From positions 1 through 15,397 of the forward strand of contig JANTGN010000045.1 of assembly GCA_024762895.1 (NCBI GenBank): DNA of 15,397 bases. Reading direction: 5' to 3'. A program made the translations under genes and the position numbers. Positions 1-7,312 of this stretch are shown in pieces. Source of the stretch: Thiotrichales bacterium. Lineage in GTDB: Bacteria; Pseudomonadota; Gammaproteobacteria; J044. The notes below the pieces were generated by a model that was given only the letters and a program-made list of their open reading frames with translations, did no database searches and was not told the DNA's origin. Position 1 is the stretch's first letter. The number at the start of each line of letters is the position of its first letter.

Positions 1-326
1 GGCGAGAGAATGCCAATGTCATGCTGGTGGGATACATGGCGGAGGGTACCCTGGGCAGACGACTGGCCGATGGTGATCAACGGGTTGAGATCTTCGGCGA
101 ACCGATTGCCGTTAATGCCCAAATCCATGTACTGAATGGATTTTCCGCCCACGCCGGCCAAACAGAGCTGTTGGAGTGGCTGAGTGATGTGGCGGCCTCC
201 AGGCCCAGGGTGGTGCTGACCCATGGTGAAGATGAGGCACGTGAGGCGTTGGCCGATGCGATACAGGAACGCTATGGCATCCAGGCATCCTGTCCTCGGA
301 TCGAGGATGTCATCGAGCTGGATTAG
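1..326 (+). CDS. MBL-fold (beta-CASP type) metallo-hydrolase, C-terminal fragment
   Basis: This is the 3' end of a gene whose start lies left of the window. The open frame runs from base 3 with no start needed and stops at TAG 324-326. The visible ~107 residues carry the C-terminal landmarks of beta-CASP/RMMBL metallo-beta-lactamase proteins: the GYMAEGTLGRRL segment, FSAHAGQTELLEWL (the SAHA histidine of motif B), and VVLTHGE (the motif C histidine that helps bind zinc). Family members are mostly RNA-processing nucleases; a specific substrate cannot be given from this fragment. The catalytic HxHxDH motif would lie outside the window. No clear terminator follows it. The family call is firm; the role is not. 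Confidence 0.85.
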   Translation, partial: RENANVMLVGYMAEGTLGRRLADGDQRVEIFGEPIAVNAQIHVLNGFSAHAGQTELLEWLSDVAASRPRVVLTHGEDEAREALADAIQERYGIQASCPRIEDVIELD

Positions 327-585
327 TTCTCAATCAGGTAGACTCATTTATTCGTTTTATAGTTGTCATTAAGTTATATGATTGCTCTGCAATGATTTAT
401 CTTGCGGCTTGAACAGATCATTTCATAGCCATTCTGCTTTTCTAATGCCAAAGTCCACTTTTTAAGTGTAAATATGGAATAAAAATCATTGCTGACTTCT
501 CTATATTGAAGAGCATCACCTGGTTGATGCCTGGATAAAAACAAAAACTTTACTGATGAAGATCTTATTACCGAGGAGAGAGACC
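327..585. other. Intergenic gap, AT-rich, no gene seen
   Basis: This 259-bp gap separates the MBL-fold gene from the DsrE-like gene and is clearly more AT-rich than its neighbours. It contains small inverted repeats (ATTGC/GCAAT near 380-392 and CACTT-N3-AAGTG at 456-468) and a TATATT hexamer at 502-507 that could be a -10 box for the next gene. No convincing -35 pairs with it. No ORF or strong terminator is visible. Confidence 0.5.
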
Positions 586-1059
586 ATGAAGCGATTAATG
601 TTATTCCTGTCAGTATTCTTACTGGCCTTACCGATGGCCACTACCGTCTTGGCTGGCGATTATGGCAAACAGAAGGTGGTTTACCACGTTAATTATGATA
701 ACCCCAAGCAACAGGCAGGGGCCCTGCGTAATATCCAGAACCATATCAATGCCGTGGGTGCGGAAAACGTCGAGCTAAGGGTTGTGTTGCATGGCAACGG
801 ATTATCGATGCTGACCTATCCCGAATCGCTGTCCAAGACCAAACTCAAGCAGGCCAATGCCACAGACCAGATGCAGGCCAAGGTCGATGGCCTCAAGTCA
901 CAGGGTGTTCAGTTTAATGTCTGTGCCAACACCCTCAAGGGTAAAAAGATCAGTCGGGAAGATGATCTTTATAATGTCGACCAGGACGCCATTGTCCCCA
1001 GTGGTGTTGCTGAGCTGGCCCATCTACAGGCGCAGGGCTTTACCTATATCAAACCTTAA
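586..1059 (+). CDS. Exported DsrE-family protein
   Basis: This is a 157-aa protein with a clear Sec signal peptide (residues 1-23: MKRL, a hydrophobic core, then VLA before GDY). The mature part resembles small DsrE/DsrF-like alpha/beta proteins: VVYHVNYDNP at 31-40, a predicted helix with NIQNHINAVG, then VELRVVLHGNGLSML and FNVCANTL with a single cysteine at C113. A cysteine at this position is common in DsrE-fold proteins, but unlike cytoplasmic DsrEFH this one should be periplasmic. I chose ATG 586 because GAGGAGAG lies just upstream and the signal peptide then starts correctly; the in-frame ATG at 556 lacks both. It appears monocistronic and ends before a strong terminator. Its role is unknown; a link to periplasmic sulfur compounds is inference only. 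Confidence 0.8.
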   Translation: MKRLMLFLSVFLLALPMATTVLAGDYGKQKVVYHVNYDNPKQQAGALRNIQNHINAVGAENVELRVVLHGNGLSMLTYPESLSKTKLKQANATDQMQAKVDGLKSQGVQFNVCANTLKGKKISREDDLYNVDQDAIVPSGVAELAHLQAQGFTYIKP

Positions 1060-1103
1060 TGGGTGAGGATATCTGGCCTCGATAGCCGGAGACCTAAAAA
1101 AAC

Positions 1104-1130
1104 AAAACCCCTCCTGGTGAGGGGTTTTTT
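1104..1130. terminator. Bidirectional rho-independent terminator
   Basis: A perfect 10-bp stem (1104-1113 with 1119-1128, AAAACCCCTC/GAGGGGTTTT) encloses a 5-nt loop and is followed by Ts on the plus strand. Read on the minus strand, the same stem is followed by a T-rich run with one G. It therefore fits both the DsrE-like gene on the plus strand and the convergent SulP gene on the minus strand. Confidence 0.9.
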
Positions 1131-1164
1131 ATGTGCTCGATATTATGGGTATTTACCCGGGTTG

Positions 1165-2724
1165 TCAGGCCAGGCGGTCATCCGCGACATGATACTTGGG
1201 ATCTTCCTTGCGATTTACCTCAACCAGATCACCGGCCTGGTCCAGCAGGTTGTGACACTCCTGACTCAGGTGGCGCAGGTGTAACTTCTTACCATATTTA
1301 AGATAACGTTCCGCCAGGGCATCGATGGCCTCCAGGCCGGAGTGGTCATAGACCCGTGCCTCGGCAAAATCGATGACGACATCATCCGGATCATTCCTGG
1401 GGTCGAACAGGTTGTTAAAGGTATGTATTGAGCCGAAGAATAATGGACCCCGCAAGCGATAGATCTTGAAACCCTTATCGTCGATGAAGTGATCGGCATA
1501 GATTTGCTTGGCATGCTCCCAGGCAAAGACCAGGGCCGAGACGATCACGCCTACAATAACGGCTACAGCCAGGTCGACAAATACGGTGATGACGGCCACG
1601 AGAATGCCTACAAAGGTATCGGCCAATGGGATCTTACCCAACAGATTAAAGCTGGCCCATTCAAAGGTGCCGATAACCACGATGAACATGACACCGACCA
1701 GGGCGGCCACAGGGATCATCTCGATCAGACCCGAGGCAAACAGAATGAAGGCCAGTAGCGCGAGGGCCGCGACAATACCAGACAGGCGACCACGGCCGCC
1801 CGAATTAATATTAATCAGGCTCTGACCAATCATGGCACAGCCACCCATACCGCCGAAGAAGCCGTTCACGGTGTTCGCCACACCCTGACCCACACATTCC
1901 TTGTTGCCTCGGCCACGGGTCTCGGTGAGTTCATCGATCAGGCTCAGGGTCAGCAGGGATTCGATCAGGCCCACCCCGGCGAGTACCAGGGAATAGGGGA
2001 GGATGATCATCAGTGTTTCCAGGCTGAGCGGTACCATGGGGATATGAAAACTGGGCAGTCCTCCGGCCATGGTGGCGTTCGGGTCACCCGTCATATCGGC
2101 CAGTACGTCCTGTACGGTTCTTGCACCGAGTTCCGGAACGAAGATAGCAATCAGGGAGACCACGACGATGGCGACCAGTGCGGAGGGTATGGCCGAGGTG
2201 AGCTTGGGCAGGAAATAGATGATCGCCATGGTGAGCGCCACCAGGGAAAGCATGACCCAGAGGGCTGGTCCGGTCATCCATTCCAGGTTGCCATCGGCGC
2301 CTGGAACCTGGAACTGTTTTAACTGGGCCAGGAAGATAACGATGGCCAGACCGTTAACGAATCCCAGCATCACCGGATGCGGCACCAGGCGTATGAACTT
2401 ACCGAGTTTCAGTACCCCGGCAAGGATCTGTAAGATGCCGGCCAGGGCGACCGCGGCAAACAGGTATTCAACGCCATGCTGAAGCACCAGGGCCACGACG
2501 ACGACGGCCATCGACCCAGTCGCTCCCGAGATCATTCCGGGGCGTCCGCCGAGTATCGAGGCGATGAGTCCCATCATGAAAGCGGCATAGAGACCCACCA
2601 GGGGCTCGACACCCGCGACGAAGGCGAAGGCCACGGCCTCGGGCACCAGGGCCAGGGCAACGGTCAGGCCGGACAGGACATCATTCTTGACGCATTGCTT
2701 GCCGGGGCAGGTCAGTTGAAACAT
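1165..2724 (-). CDS. SulP family inorganic anion transporter with STAS domain
   Basis: This 519-aa inner-membrane protein has the SulP/SLC26 layout. The N-terminal transmembrane domain includes VPEAVAF in TM1 (residues 27-33) and GRPGMISGATGSMA (60-73, the anion-site region), followed by many hydrophobic helices to about residue 403. A cytoplasmic STAS domain (about 420-505) includes DDVVIDFAEARVYDHSGLEAI. Family members move sulfate, bicarbonate or other anions by proton or sodium coupling. The substrate cannot be read from sequence; sulfate or bicarbonate are the likely choices in a sulfur-oxidising autotroph. It is a single gene, divergent from the cobalamin riboswitch and sharing a terminator with the DsrE-like gene. 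The length is normal for the shorter bacterial SulP proteins. Confidence 0.93.
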   Translation of the reverse strand: MFQLTCPGKQCVKNDVLSGLTVALALVPEAVAFAFVAGVEPLVGLYAAFMMGLIASILGGRPGMISGATGSMAVVVVALVLQHGVEYLFAAVALAGILQILAGVLKLGKFIRLVPHPVMLGFVNGLAIVIFLAQLKQFQVPGADGNLEWMTGPALWVMLSLVALTMAIIYFLPKLTSAIPSALVAIVVVSLIAIFVPELGARTVQDVLADMTGDPNATMAGGLPSFHIPMVPLSLETLMIILPYSLVLAGVGLIESLLTLSLIDELTETRGRGNKECVGQGVANTVNGFFGGMGGCAMIGQSLININSGGRGRLSGIVAALALLAFILFASGLIEMIPVAALVGVMFIVVIGTFEWASFNLLGKIPLADTFVGILVAVITVFVDLAVAVIVGVIVSALVFAWEHAKQIYADHFIDDKGFKIYRLRGPLFFGSIHTFNNLFDPRNDPDDVVIDFAEARVYDHSGLEAIDALAERYLKYGKKLHLRHLSQECHNLLDQAGDLVEVNRKEDPKYHVADDRLA

Positions 2725-2763
2725 GCTGGAATCCCAATAAGGTGTCGGTACAAATGGTCGCGA

Positions 2764-2769
2764 ACTATA
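2764..2769 (-). promoter_or_regulatory. Possible -10 box for the SulP gene
   Basis: On the minus strand TATAGT (one mismatch to TATAAT) lies about 40 bp before the SulP start. No good -35 box stands 16-18 bp upstream, so this is only a candidate. Confidence 0.3.
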
Positions 2770-2889
2770 GCAGAGCGCGGGTTTTCTATCTATATCAGGA
2801 ATTGCTTATGCACTAAAGAACAGTATCTCGTTAGGAATTCGTCCTGGATTCCAGTACACTCCCCCTGCCTGCTTTATGTGGCAGGAAAC

Positions 2890-3060
2890 AATGTACCAGG
2901 TGCCAGTTTAAATACTGGATAAACGGGAAGCCGGTGATAATCCGGCGCTGCCCCCGCAACGGTGATTGGGTTATGACAGGTCGATATGCCACTGTATCTG
3001 ACGATATGGGAAGGTGACCCGTCTGGAGTAATTCCGCCCATCAGCCCGGATACCGGCCTG
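2890..3060 (+). promoter_or_regulatory. Cobalamin (B12) riboswitch
   Basis: The aptamer landmarks appear in the expected order: GGTGCC near 2899-2904, a small hairpin (CCAGT/ACTGG), ACGGGAAGCCGGTG (2923-2936), TCCGGCGCTGCCCCCGCAAC (2941-2960) followed by GGTGA, a variable arm, TGGGAAGGTGA near 3007-3017, and the B12 box AGCCCGGATACCGGCCT (3043-3059). It binds adenosylcobalamin or a related form and normally lowers expression when B12 is abundant. It precedes a BtuB-like receptor and a cobalamin adenosyltransferase, which supports the call. The ~135 nt downstream to the gene form the expression platform. It contains hairpins but no U-tract terminator, so control is probably translational. Confidence 0.95.
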
Positions 3061-3068
3061 ATACACAC

Positions 3069-3106
3069 ACGCCCTTTTGGGCGTAGTGAGTTGCGGTGGG
3101 CGACTC
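3069..3106 (+). promoter_or_regulatory. Tandem hairpins in the riboswitch expression platform
   Basis: Directly after the B12 box are two hairpins. ACGCCC-TTTT-GGGCGT (3069-3084) is a perfect 6-bp stem with a four-base loop. A second 7-bp stem with one G-U pair spans 3088-3106 (GAGTTGC/GCGACTC). Neither is followed by a U-tract, so they are not intrinsic terminators. They may be alternative partners in the switch. Confidence 0.45.
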
Positions 3107-3154
3107 AGGGTATCAACCGGACTCTGCTTGATCAGGGTCTGCCCCCTGTGTTTC

Positions 3155-3188
3155 CCGCATTCGTTATGAAACAATTATCGAATTGCGG
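3155..3188 (+). promoter_or_regulatory. Hairpin covering the btuB-like Shine-Dalgarno
   Basis: CCGCATTCG (3155-3163) pairs with CGAATTGCGG (3179-3188), nine base pairs with one bulged T. The right arm contains the first two G of the GGAG Shine-Dalgarno (3187-3190) that serves ATG 3196. Formation of this hairpin would hide the ribosome site, which suits a translation-controlling riboswitch. Confidence 0.55.
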
Positions 3189-3195
3189 AGTAAAA

Positions 3196-5130
3196 ATGAA
3201 AATCAGACTGGCTTTTTCCTTATTGATTCTAACCAGTATCCCGGCATCCTGGGCTGCGGATGAACTGGGTAAGATTGTTGTCTCGGCGGCACGTACCGAG
3301 CAATCGGAAATCAACACCCCGGCGAGTATCAGCATTATTGGTCGAAAAGAGATCGAGGCAAGCGGTGCGAACAATATCACCGAGGTGCTGCGTACTCGAG
3401 GTGGTATCAATGTAAAGGATCTATATGGTGATGGCTCTCGCAGCAATATTGCCATGCGCGGATTTGGCGAGACCGGTGGGGCCAATACCCTGGTCATGGT
3501 GAATGGTCGCCGACTGAATAATATTGATCTCTCGGACCCGGCACTCAATAGTATTGCGCTCAAGGACGTGGAGCGTATCGAAATCATCCAGGGTAGTGCA
3601 GGCACCCTGTATGGCGATCAGGCCGTCGGAGGGGTAATTAACGTGATTACACGTCAGCCCCGAGATTTCACGGCGCGGGTGCAGGGCGGGGCGGGGAGTT
3701 ACAATCGCCGATTATTACAGGGCCAGGTTGCCGATACCCTGGATAATGGATTCAATTACCTGGTTTCGGCGGAGGCCAAACAATCTGATGGTTACCGCGA
3801 TCATAATGAACTGGAGGCCAGTAACGTATTCGGTACCCTGGGTTATGAATACCGGACCGGGCGCGTCACCATCAATTATCAGAATGTCTATGAAGACCTG
3901 CAGACCCCAGGTGCCCTGACCTCGGATGAGGCGAAGCAGGACCCTACACAGTCACTACCGGTTTTCTCGGATGATTATACGAAGACTCGAGAGGATGTCT
4001 TCGGTCTGGGGCTGCGCCAGGATATCGGCGGCCACTGGCAGTTTGAGGGAGAGGCCACATATCGTGACGAGCAACGGGATATACGTCAGAGTTCCCGGTT
4101 TTTTCAGGCCACGCAGGCCTGGCGGACCGAGCGTCAACAGACTGAATTAACACCGAGGTTTGTTGGTTTTTATAACAATCCCTTTGGTGAGATGCAGTTT
4201 ACCGCGGGTTATGATTATATCGATACAGACTATAGCTCCGAGCTCACCAGTATCACCGACCGCCAGAAGATCGATGCACTGTATGTGCAGGGAGTGATAC
4301 CGGTCTATCGAAAGTTGACCCTGACCCTCGGCGGACGCGGTAGTCGAGTCAGCAATGATGTCGAGGCCCCATACAAGGAGGGTGAAAGCGAGGACTCGGT
4401 CTCGGTGGCCACGCTGGGACTGCAATACCGACCGAACTATGCCTGGCGGATATTTGGACGCAGGGATGGGAACTTTCGTTTCGCCAAGGTGGATGAGTTC
4501 ACCTACACCTCACCCGGCGAGGAGCTGGAGACCCAGACGGGTATTTCCTATGAGTTTGGTACGGAGTGGAGTATTCCTGGTTACCAGGCAAAACTGATCT
4601 TTTACCGACTGGATCTTGAGGATGAGATCGCCTTTGATCCCTCGGCGCCACCCCCTACCGGGGCCTTCTTCCCCGGAGCCAATGTCAACTTTGATCCCAC
4701 CACCCACAAGGGTGTGATTCTTCAGGCGAATCACCGTTTGTCGGAACGTATGCGCGTGGCCGCTGACTATACCTACAATAATGCCACCTTCGATTCGGGT
4801 GTGTATGAAGGCAACAGCATCTCGGCCGTTCCTCGCGAGTTGTTCAAGTTCATGATCGATTACGACTTCTTTCCGCAGTGGCACTGGTTCATCGAGGCCA
4901 ACTATACCGGCAAACAATATCTGGCCGGTGATAATGCCAATGAGCAGGGCTGGCAAGCGGGATATACGGTAGTGAACACGACGCTGGATTATCGCATTAA
5001 AGGGTTCAAGATCACGGGCAGGATCAATAACCTTCTGAACAAGGAGTATGCAGAAGTCAAAACCGTTTATGGTGCGGTCTACCCCATGCCCGATCGGAAC
5101 TACTGGCTCTATGCCAGTTACGATTTCTGA
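3196..5130 (+). CDS. btuB: TonB-dependent outer-membrane receptor, BtuB-like (cobalamin)
   Basis: The product is 644 aa: signal peptide 1-20 (ending ASWA before ADE), TonB box around 24-31 (LGKIVVSA), plug domain about 38-155 with TPASISIIGRKEI, RGFGETGGANTLVMVNGRRLN and IEIIQGSAGTLYGDQAVGGVINVITRQP, then a 22-strand-type beta barrel ending in a terminal Phe (YWLYASYDF), as outer-membrane proteins require. It should import cobalamin or a corrinoid across the outer membrane using TonB energy. The BtuB assignment rests on the upstream cobalamin riboswitch and the downstream adenosyltransferase; the plug alone would fit several TonB receptors. I chose ATG 3196 for its GGAG site and good signal peptide. 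The longer in-frame reading from 2986 would translate the riboswitch itself, and ATG 3166 has no ribosome site. Confidence 0.88.
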   Translation: MKIRLAFSLLILTSIPASWAADELGKIVVSAARTEQSEINTPASISIIGRKEIEASGANNITEVLRTRGGINVKDLYGDGSRSNIAMRGFGETGGANTLVMVNGRRLNNIDLSDPALNSIALKDVERIEIIQGSAGTLYGDQAVGGVINVITRQPRDFTARVQGGAGSYNRRLLQGQVADTLDNGFNYLVSAEAKQSDGYRDHNELEASNVFGTLGYEYRTGRVTINYQNVYEDLQTPGALTSDEAKQDPTQSLPVFSDDYTKTREDVFGLGLRQDIGGHWQFEGEATYRDEQRDIRQSSRFFQATQAWRTERQQTELTPRFVGFYNNPFGEMQFTAGYDYIDTDYSSELTSITDRQKIDALYVQGVIPVYRKLTLTLGGRGSRVSNDVEAPYKEGESEDSVSVATLGLQYRPNYAWRIFGRRDGNFRFAKVDEFTYTSPGEELETQTGISYEFGTEWSIPGYQAKLIFYRLDLEDEIAFDPSAPPPTGAFFPGANVNFDPTTHKGVILQANHRLSERMRVAADYTYNNATFDSGVYEGNSISAVPRELFKFMIDYDFFPQWHWFIEANYTGKQYLAGDNANEQGWQAGYTVVNTTLDYRIKGFKITGRINNLLNKEYAEVKTVYGAVYPMPDRNYWLYASYDF

Positions 5131-5202
5131 TTCTGGCAAGTTCAGCTCGAGGCCATTCACTGGCTCAGTGTTTGATGTCGCAGTTTGATAGAGGATTAGA
5201 AT

Positions 5203-5757
5203 ATGGGAAACCGTTTAAGCAAGATCGTCACCCGTACCGGCGACGATGGCACGACCGGCCTGGCCGATGGTGCCCGCCTGCCCAAGGATAGTCTGCGTGT
5301 AGCGGCCATGGGTGATGTCGATGAATTGAATGCCACTCTGGGGTTGTTGCTGGCGCAGTCTTTGCCTGATTATCTTATCGACCCATTGAAGCAAATCCAG
5401 CATGACCTGTTTACCCTGGGCGGTGAACTGAGTATGCCCCGGAATACCCTGATGAAACAGGAGGCAGTCACACGGATCGAGGAACAGATAGAATCACTGA
5501 ATGCCGATCTTCCCCCCCTCAAGGAGTTTATCCTGCCCGGGGGCGGCATGGCGGCTTCCTGTTGTCACCTGGCACGAACGGTCTGTCGTCGTGCAGAGCG
5601 CCAGCTTGTTACACTGGATCGTGAAGAGCGCCTGAGTCCCACACTGCTACAGTATCTCAACAGACTGTCCGACCTCTTGTTCATTATGTGTCGTGTTCTG
5701 ATGCGTGCGCAGCAGGCAACTGAGGAACTGTGGGAGAACCTCGACCCCTATGACTGA
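5203..5757 (+). CDS. PduO-type cob(I)alamin adenosyltransferase
   Basis: This 184-aa protein transfers the adenosyl group of ATP to cob(I)alamin or cob(I)yrinic acid diamide to make the coenzyme form of B12. Family landmarks are present: TRTGDDGTTGL at 10-20 (ATP binding), MGDVDELNATLG at 36-47, FILPGG at 109-114, RTVCRRAER at 125-133 and YLNRLSDLLF at 151-160. The length matches the stand-alone PduO N-terminal domain/MMAB type rather than CobA. It sits 72 bp after the BtuB-like receptor and is probably co-transcribed under the same riboswitch. A GAGGAT site precedes the start. The 3' end overlaps the next gene by 8 bp. Import and activation of corrinoid in one operon is a coherent pathway. 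Confidence 0.93.
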   Translation: MGNRLSKIVTRTGDDGTTGLADGARLPKDSLRVAAMGDVDELNATLGLLLAQSLPDYLIDPLKQIQHDLFTLGGELSMPRNTLMKQEAVTRIEEQIESLNADLPPLKEFILPGGGMAASCCHLARTVCRRAERQLVTLDREERLSPTLLQYLNRLSDLLFIMCRVLMRAQQATEELWENLDPYD

Positions 5758-6697
5758 GGTGATCCGGCTCGGTATCGATCTGGGTGGAACCAAGACGGAG
5801 ATCATCGCCCTGGACACGAAGGGTGAGATCCTGATACGACATCGGGTCGAAACGCCACAGGGTGATTACCAGGCCACCCTGGATATGCTGTTGCGTCTGA
5901 TCCATCAAACCGAACATGAGCTGGATTATCAATGCAGCATTGGACTGGGTACACCCGGAGCGATCTCACCCGCAACCGGATTGTTAAAGAATTCCAATTC
6001 CGTCTGCCTGAACGGGCAGGCGCTCAGGCAGGATCTGGAACGACTGCTGGGGCGCGAGATACGTCTGGCCAATGATGCCAACTGCTTCGCCCTGTCAGAG
6101 GCCATCGATGGTGCAGCGGCTGGGGCCGCGGTCGTCTTTGGCGTCATTATCGGCACGGGAACCGGTGCGGGAGTAGTCGTCAACCAACAGGTACTGATTG
6201 GGCCTAATGCCATTGCCGGAGAGTGGGGTCATAATCCCCTGCCCTGGCCGGACGGAAACGAATTGCCTGGGCCGGACTGTTATTGCGGTAAGCAGGGTTG
6301 TCTCGAGGCCTGGCTGTCTGGCCCTGGGATGTCCAGAGATCATCAAGACATCACCGGCCAGCAGCGCAGCGCCCATGACATCGTTCTGGCTGCTCAACAG
6401 GGCGATGCCGAGTGCAAGGCCACTCTAATACGATACCAGGGACGATTGGCCAGAGGACTGGCCCATGTCATTAATATCCTCGACCCTGATGTCATCGTCC
6501 TGGGTGGCGGCATGTCGAATATTCAAAGTCTGTATGAAACGGTACCGAAGTTATGGGGAGAGTGGGTATTCTCTGATCGTGTGGACACCCAGTTACTACC
6601 GCCGCGACATGGCGATTCCAGTGGTGTACGCGGGGCGGCATGGCTGTGGGGGTGTGCTGAGCAAGGCGATCTGGTTACAGGGCCGTATCATGTCTAA
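5750..6697 (+). CDS. mak: Fructokinase Mak (ROK family)
   Basis: This 315-aa cytoplasmic sugar kinase closely resembles E. coli Mak/YajF, which makes fructose-6-phosphate from fructose and ATP. Visible motifs: GIDLGGTKTE at 8-17 (phosphate binding), LANDAN at 106-111 with catalytic D109, GVIIGTGTGAGVV at 131-143, AGEWGHNPLPW at 156-166, the ROK zinc site (H161 with CYCGKQGC at 177-184), and VINILDPDVIVLGGGMSN near 240-257. The HGDSSGVRGAAWLW ending is also Mak-like. ATG 5750 is chosen over the upstream in-frame ATG 5705 because homology starts there; it overlaps the adenosyltransferase stop by 8 bp, indicating translational coupling. Why a fructokinase sits in a cobalamin operon is not clear. 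Another hexose as substrate is possible. Confidence 0.9.
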   Translation: MTEVIRLGIDLGGTKTEIIALDTKGEILIRHRVETPQGDYQATLDMLLRLIHQTEHELDYQCSIGLGTPGAISPATGLLKNSNSVCLNGQALRQDLERLLGREIRLANDANCFALSEAIDGAAAGAAVVFGVIIGTGTGAGVVVNQQVLIGPNAIAGEWGHNPLPWPDGNELPGPDCYCGKQGCLEAWLSGPGMSRDHQDITGQQRSAHDIVLAAQQGDAECKATLIRYQGRLARGLAHVINILDPDVIVLGGGMSNIQSLYETVPKLWGEWVFSDRVDTQLLPPRHGDSSGVRGAAWLWGCAEQGDLVTGPYHV

Positions 6698-6702
6698 TGC
6701 CT

Positions 6703-6727
6703 GTTACATTCAGTTACACAGTGTTAC
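6703..6727. promoter_or_regulatory. CpxR-box-like triple direct repeat
   Basis: GTTAC occurs at 6703, 6713 and 6723, an exact 10-bp period. On the minus strand this reads GTAAC-N5-GTAAC-N5-GTAAC, close to the E. coli CpxR box GTAAA-N5-GTAAA. It lies just after mak and about 75-100 bp before the Spy/CpxP-like gene, next to the CpxRA-like genes. OmpR-family regulators bind such head-to-tail repeats as dimers. Binding is inferred. Confidence 0.55.
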
Positions 6728-6740
6728 CCAGCAGAAAAGA

Positions 6741-6765
6741 TTCAGTCTGATTCAGGGCTTAATAT
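6741..6765 (+). promoter_or_regulatory. TTCAG direct repeat and possible -10 of the Spy-like gene
   Basis: TTCAG-N5-TTCAG (6741-6745 and 6751-6755, 10-bp period) is followed by TAATAT at 6760-6765, a plausible -10 box about 36 bp before the start codon. No good -35 is seen, as expected for an activator-dependent promoter. The repeat could be a second operator or chance. Confidence 0.35.
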
Positions 6766-6800
6766 GAATAACGTCCTAAATCAATGACTGGAGATACACG

Positions 6801-7253
6801 ATGAAACCTCTAACCAAAAAAATTCTGTTTGGCCTGGGTGGTGTAGGTCTGATTACTTCTGTTGCGGCTTATGGCCATCATCAATGCCATGACCCCGAGC
6901 AAAGGGGTAACTGGATGGTTGAAAAGATAAGCAGTGAACTGGAACTGACCGAACCACAGGTAGAAAAACTCGAAGCGGTGCGTGATCAGATGATGGATGC
7001 GCGCAAGCAGATGCATCAGGAGCGTAAAGTTGCGCGTGAAGATATGCTGAAATTACTCGGTCAGTCCAGCCTGGATCGTGATCAGTCACTGGCGATGATT
7101 AATCAACGTCTGGATGCCATACGAGACAATGCGCCGCAGCTGGTTAATGCCCTGGGCGATTTTTACGATATCCTGTCTCCAGAGCAAAAGCAGGAACTGA
7201 AAGAGCGAATCGAAGAAAAAATGGCTCGGTTTGAATCTCGTCATCATCACTAG
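6801..7253 (+). CDS. Spy/CpxP family periplasmic protein
   Basis: This 150-aa protein has an N-terminal signal or anchor segment (residues 1-24: KK, then a hydrophobic GLGGVGLITSVAAYG). The mature part is almost all helical, with the two LTxxQ-type motifs of the Spy/CpxP family: LTEPQ at 49-53 and LSPEQ at 125-129. It begins with a His/Cys cluster (HHQCH, 26-30) and ends in RHHH, which suggests metal contact. Spy is a periplasmic chaperone; CpxP inhibits CpxA; CnrX/ZraP relatives sense metals. The gene sits directly before a CpxR/CpxA-like pair and behind CpxR-like operator repeats, so a CpxP-like accessory or sensor role is likely. TGGAG precedes the start. Which subfamily it belongs to is uncertain. 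Confidence 0.85.
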   Translation: MKPLTKKILFGLGGVGLITSVAAYGHHQCHDPEQRGNWMVEKISSELELTEPQVEKLEAVRDQMMDARKQMHQERKVAREDMLKLLGQSSLDRDQSLAMINQRLDAIRDNAPQLVNALGDFYDILSPEQKQELKERIEEKMARFESRHHH

Positions 7254-7285
7254 AACGGTGTCCGGGTGTTTTGATGGCAGGAGCT

Positions 7286-7312
7286 ATGGCGCAGCTTAAA
7301 CCACTGCGCCAT
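7286..7312 (+). terminator. Hairpin between spy-like gene and cpxR, no U-tract
   Basis: A perfect 9-bp stem (ATGGCGCAG 7286-7294, CTGCGCCAT 7304-7312) with a 9-nt loop lies in the 121-bp gap. The following bases are TCTGCTTC rather than a T run, so it may act as a partial attenuator or an RNA-stability element rather than a full terminator. It would let the small protein be made in excess of the two-component system. Confidence 0.4.

Noticed and set aside
2476..2922. 148-aa plus-strand open frame opposite SulP
   Set aside because: Low-complexity His/Gly/Asp composition typical of an antisense reading of a membrane-protein gene; it also runs into the riboswitch region.
2986..3195. Longer in-frame start for the BtuB-like receptor (ATG 2986 or 3166)
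   Set aside because: The 2986 start lies inside the cobalamin riboswitch and adds 70 residues before a good signal peptide; 3166 lacks a ribosome site.
4510..5160. 216-aa minus-strand open frame opposite the BtuB-like gene
   Set aside because: No family resemblance or ribosome site, and the plus-strand frame is a clear TonB receptor.
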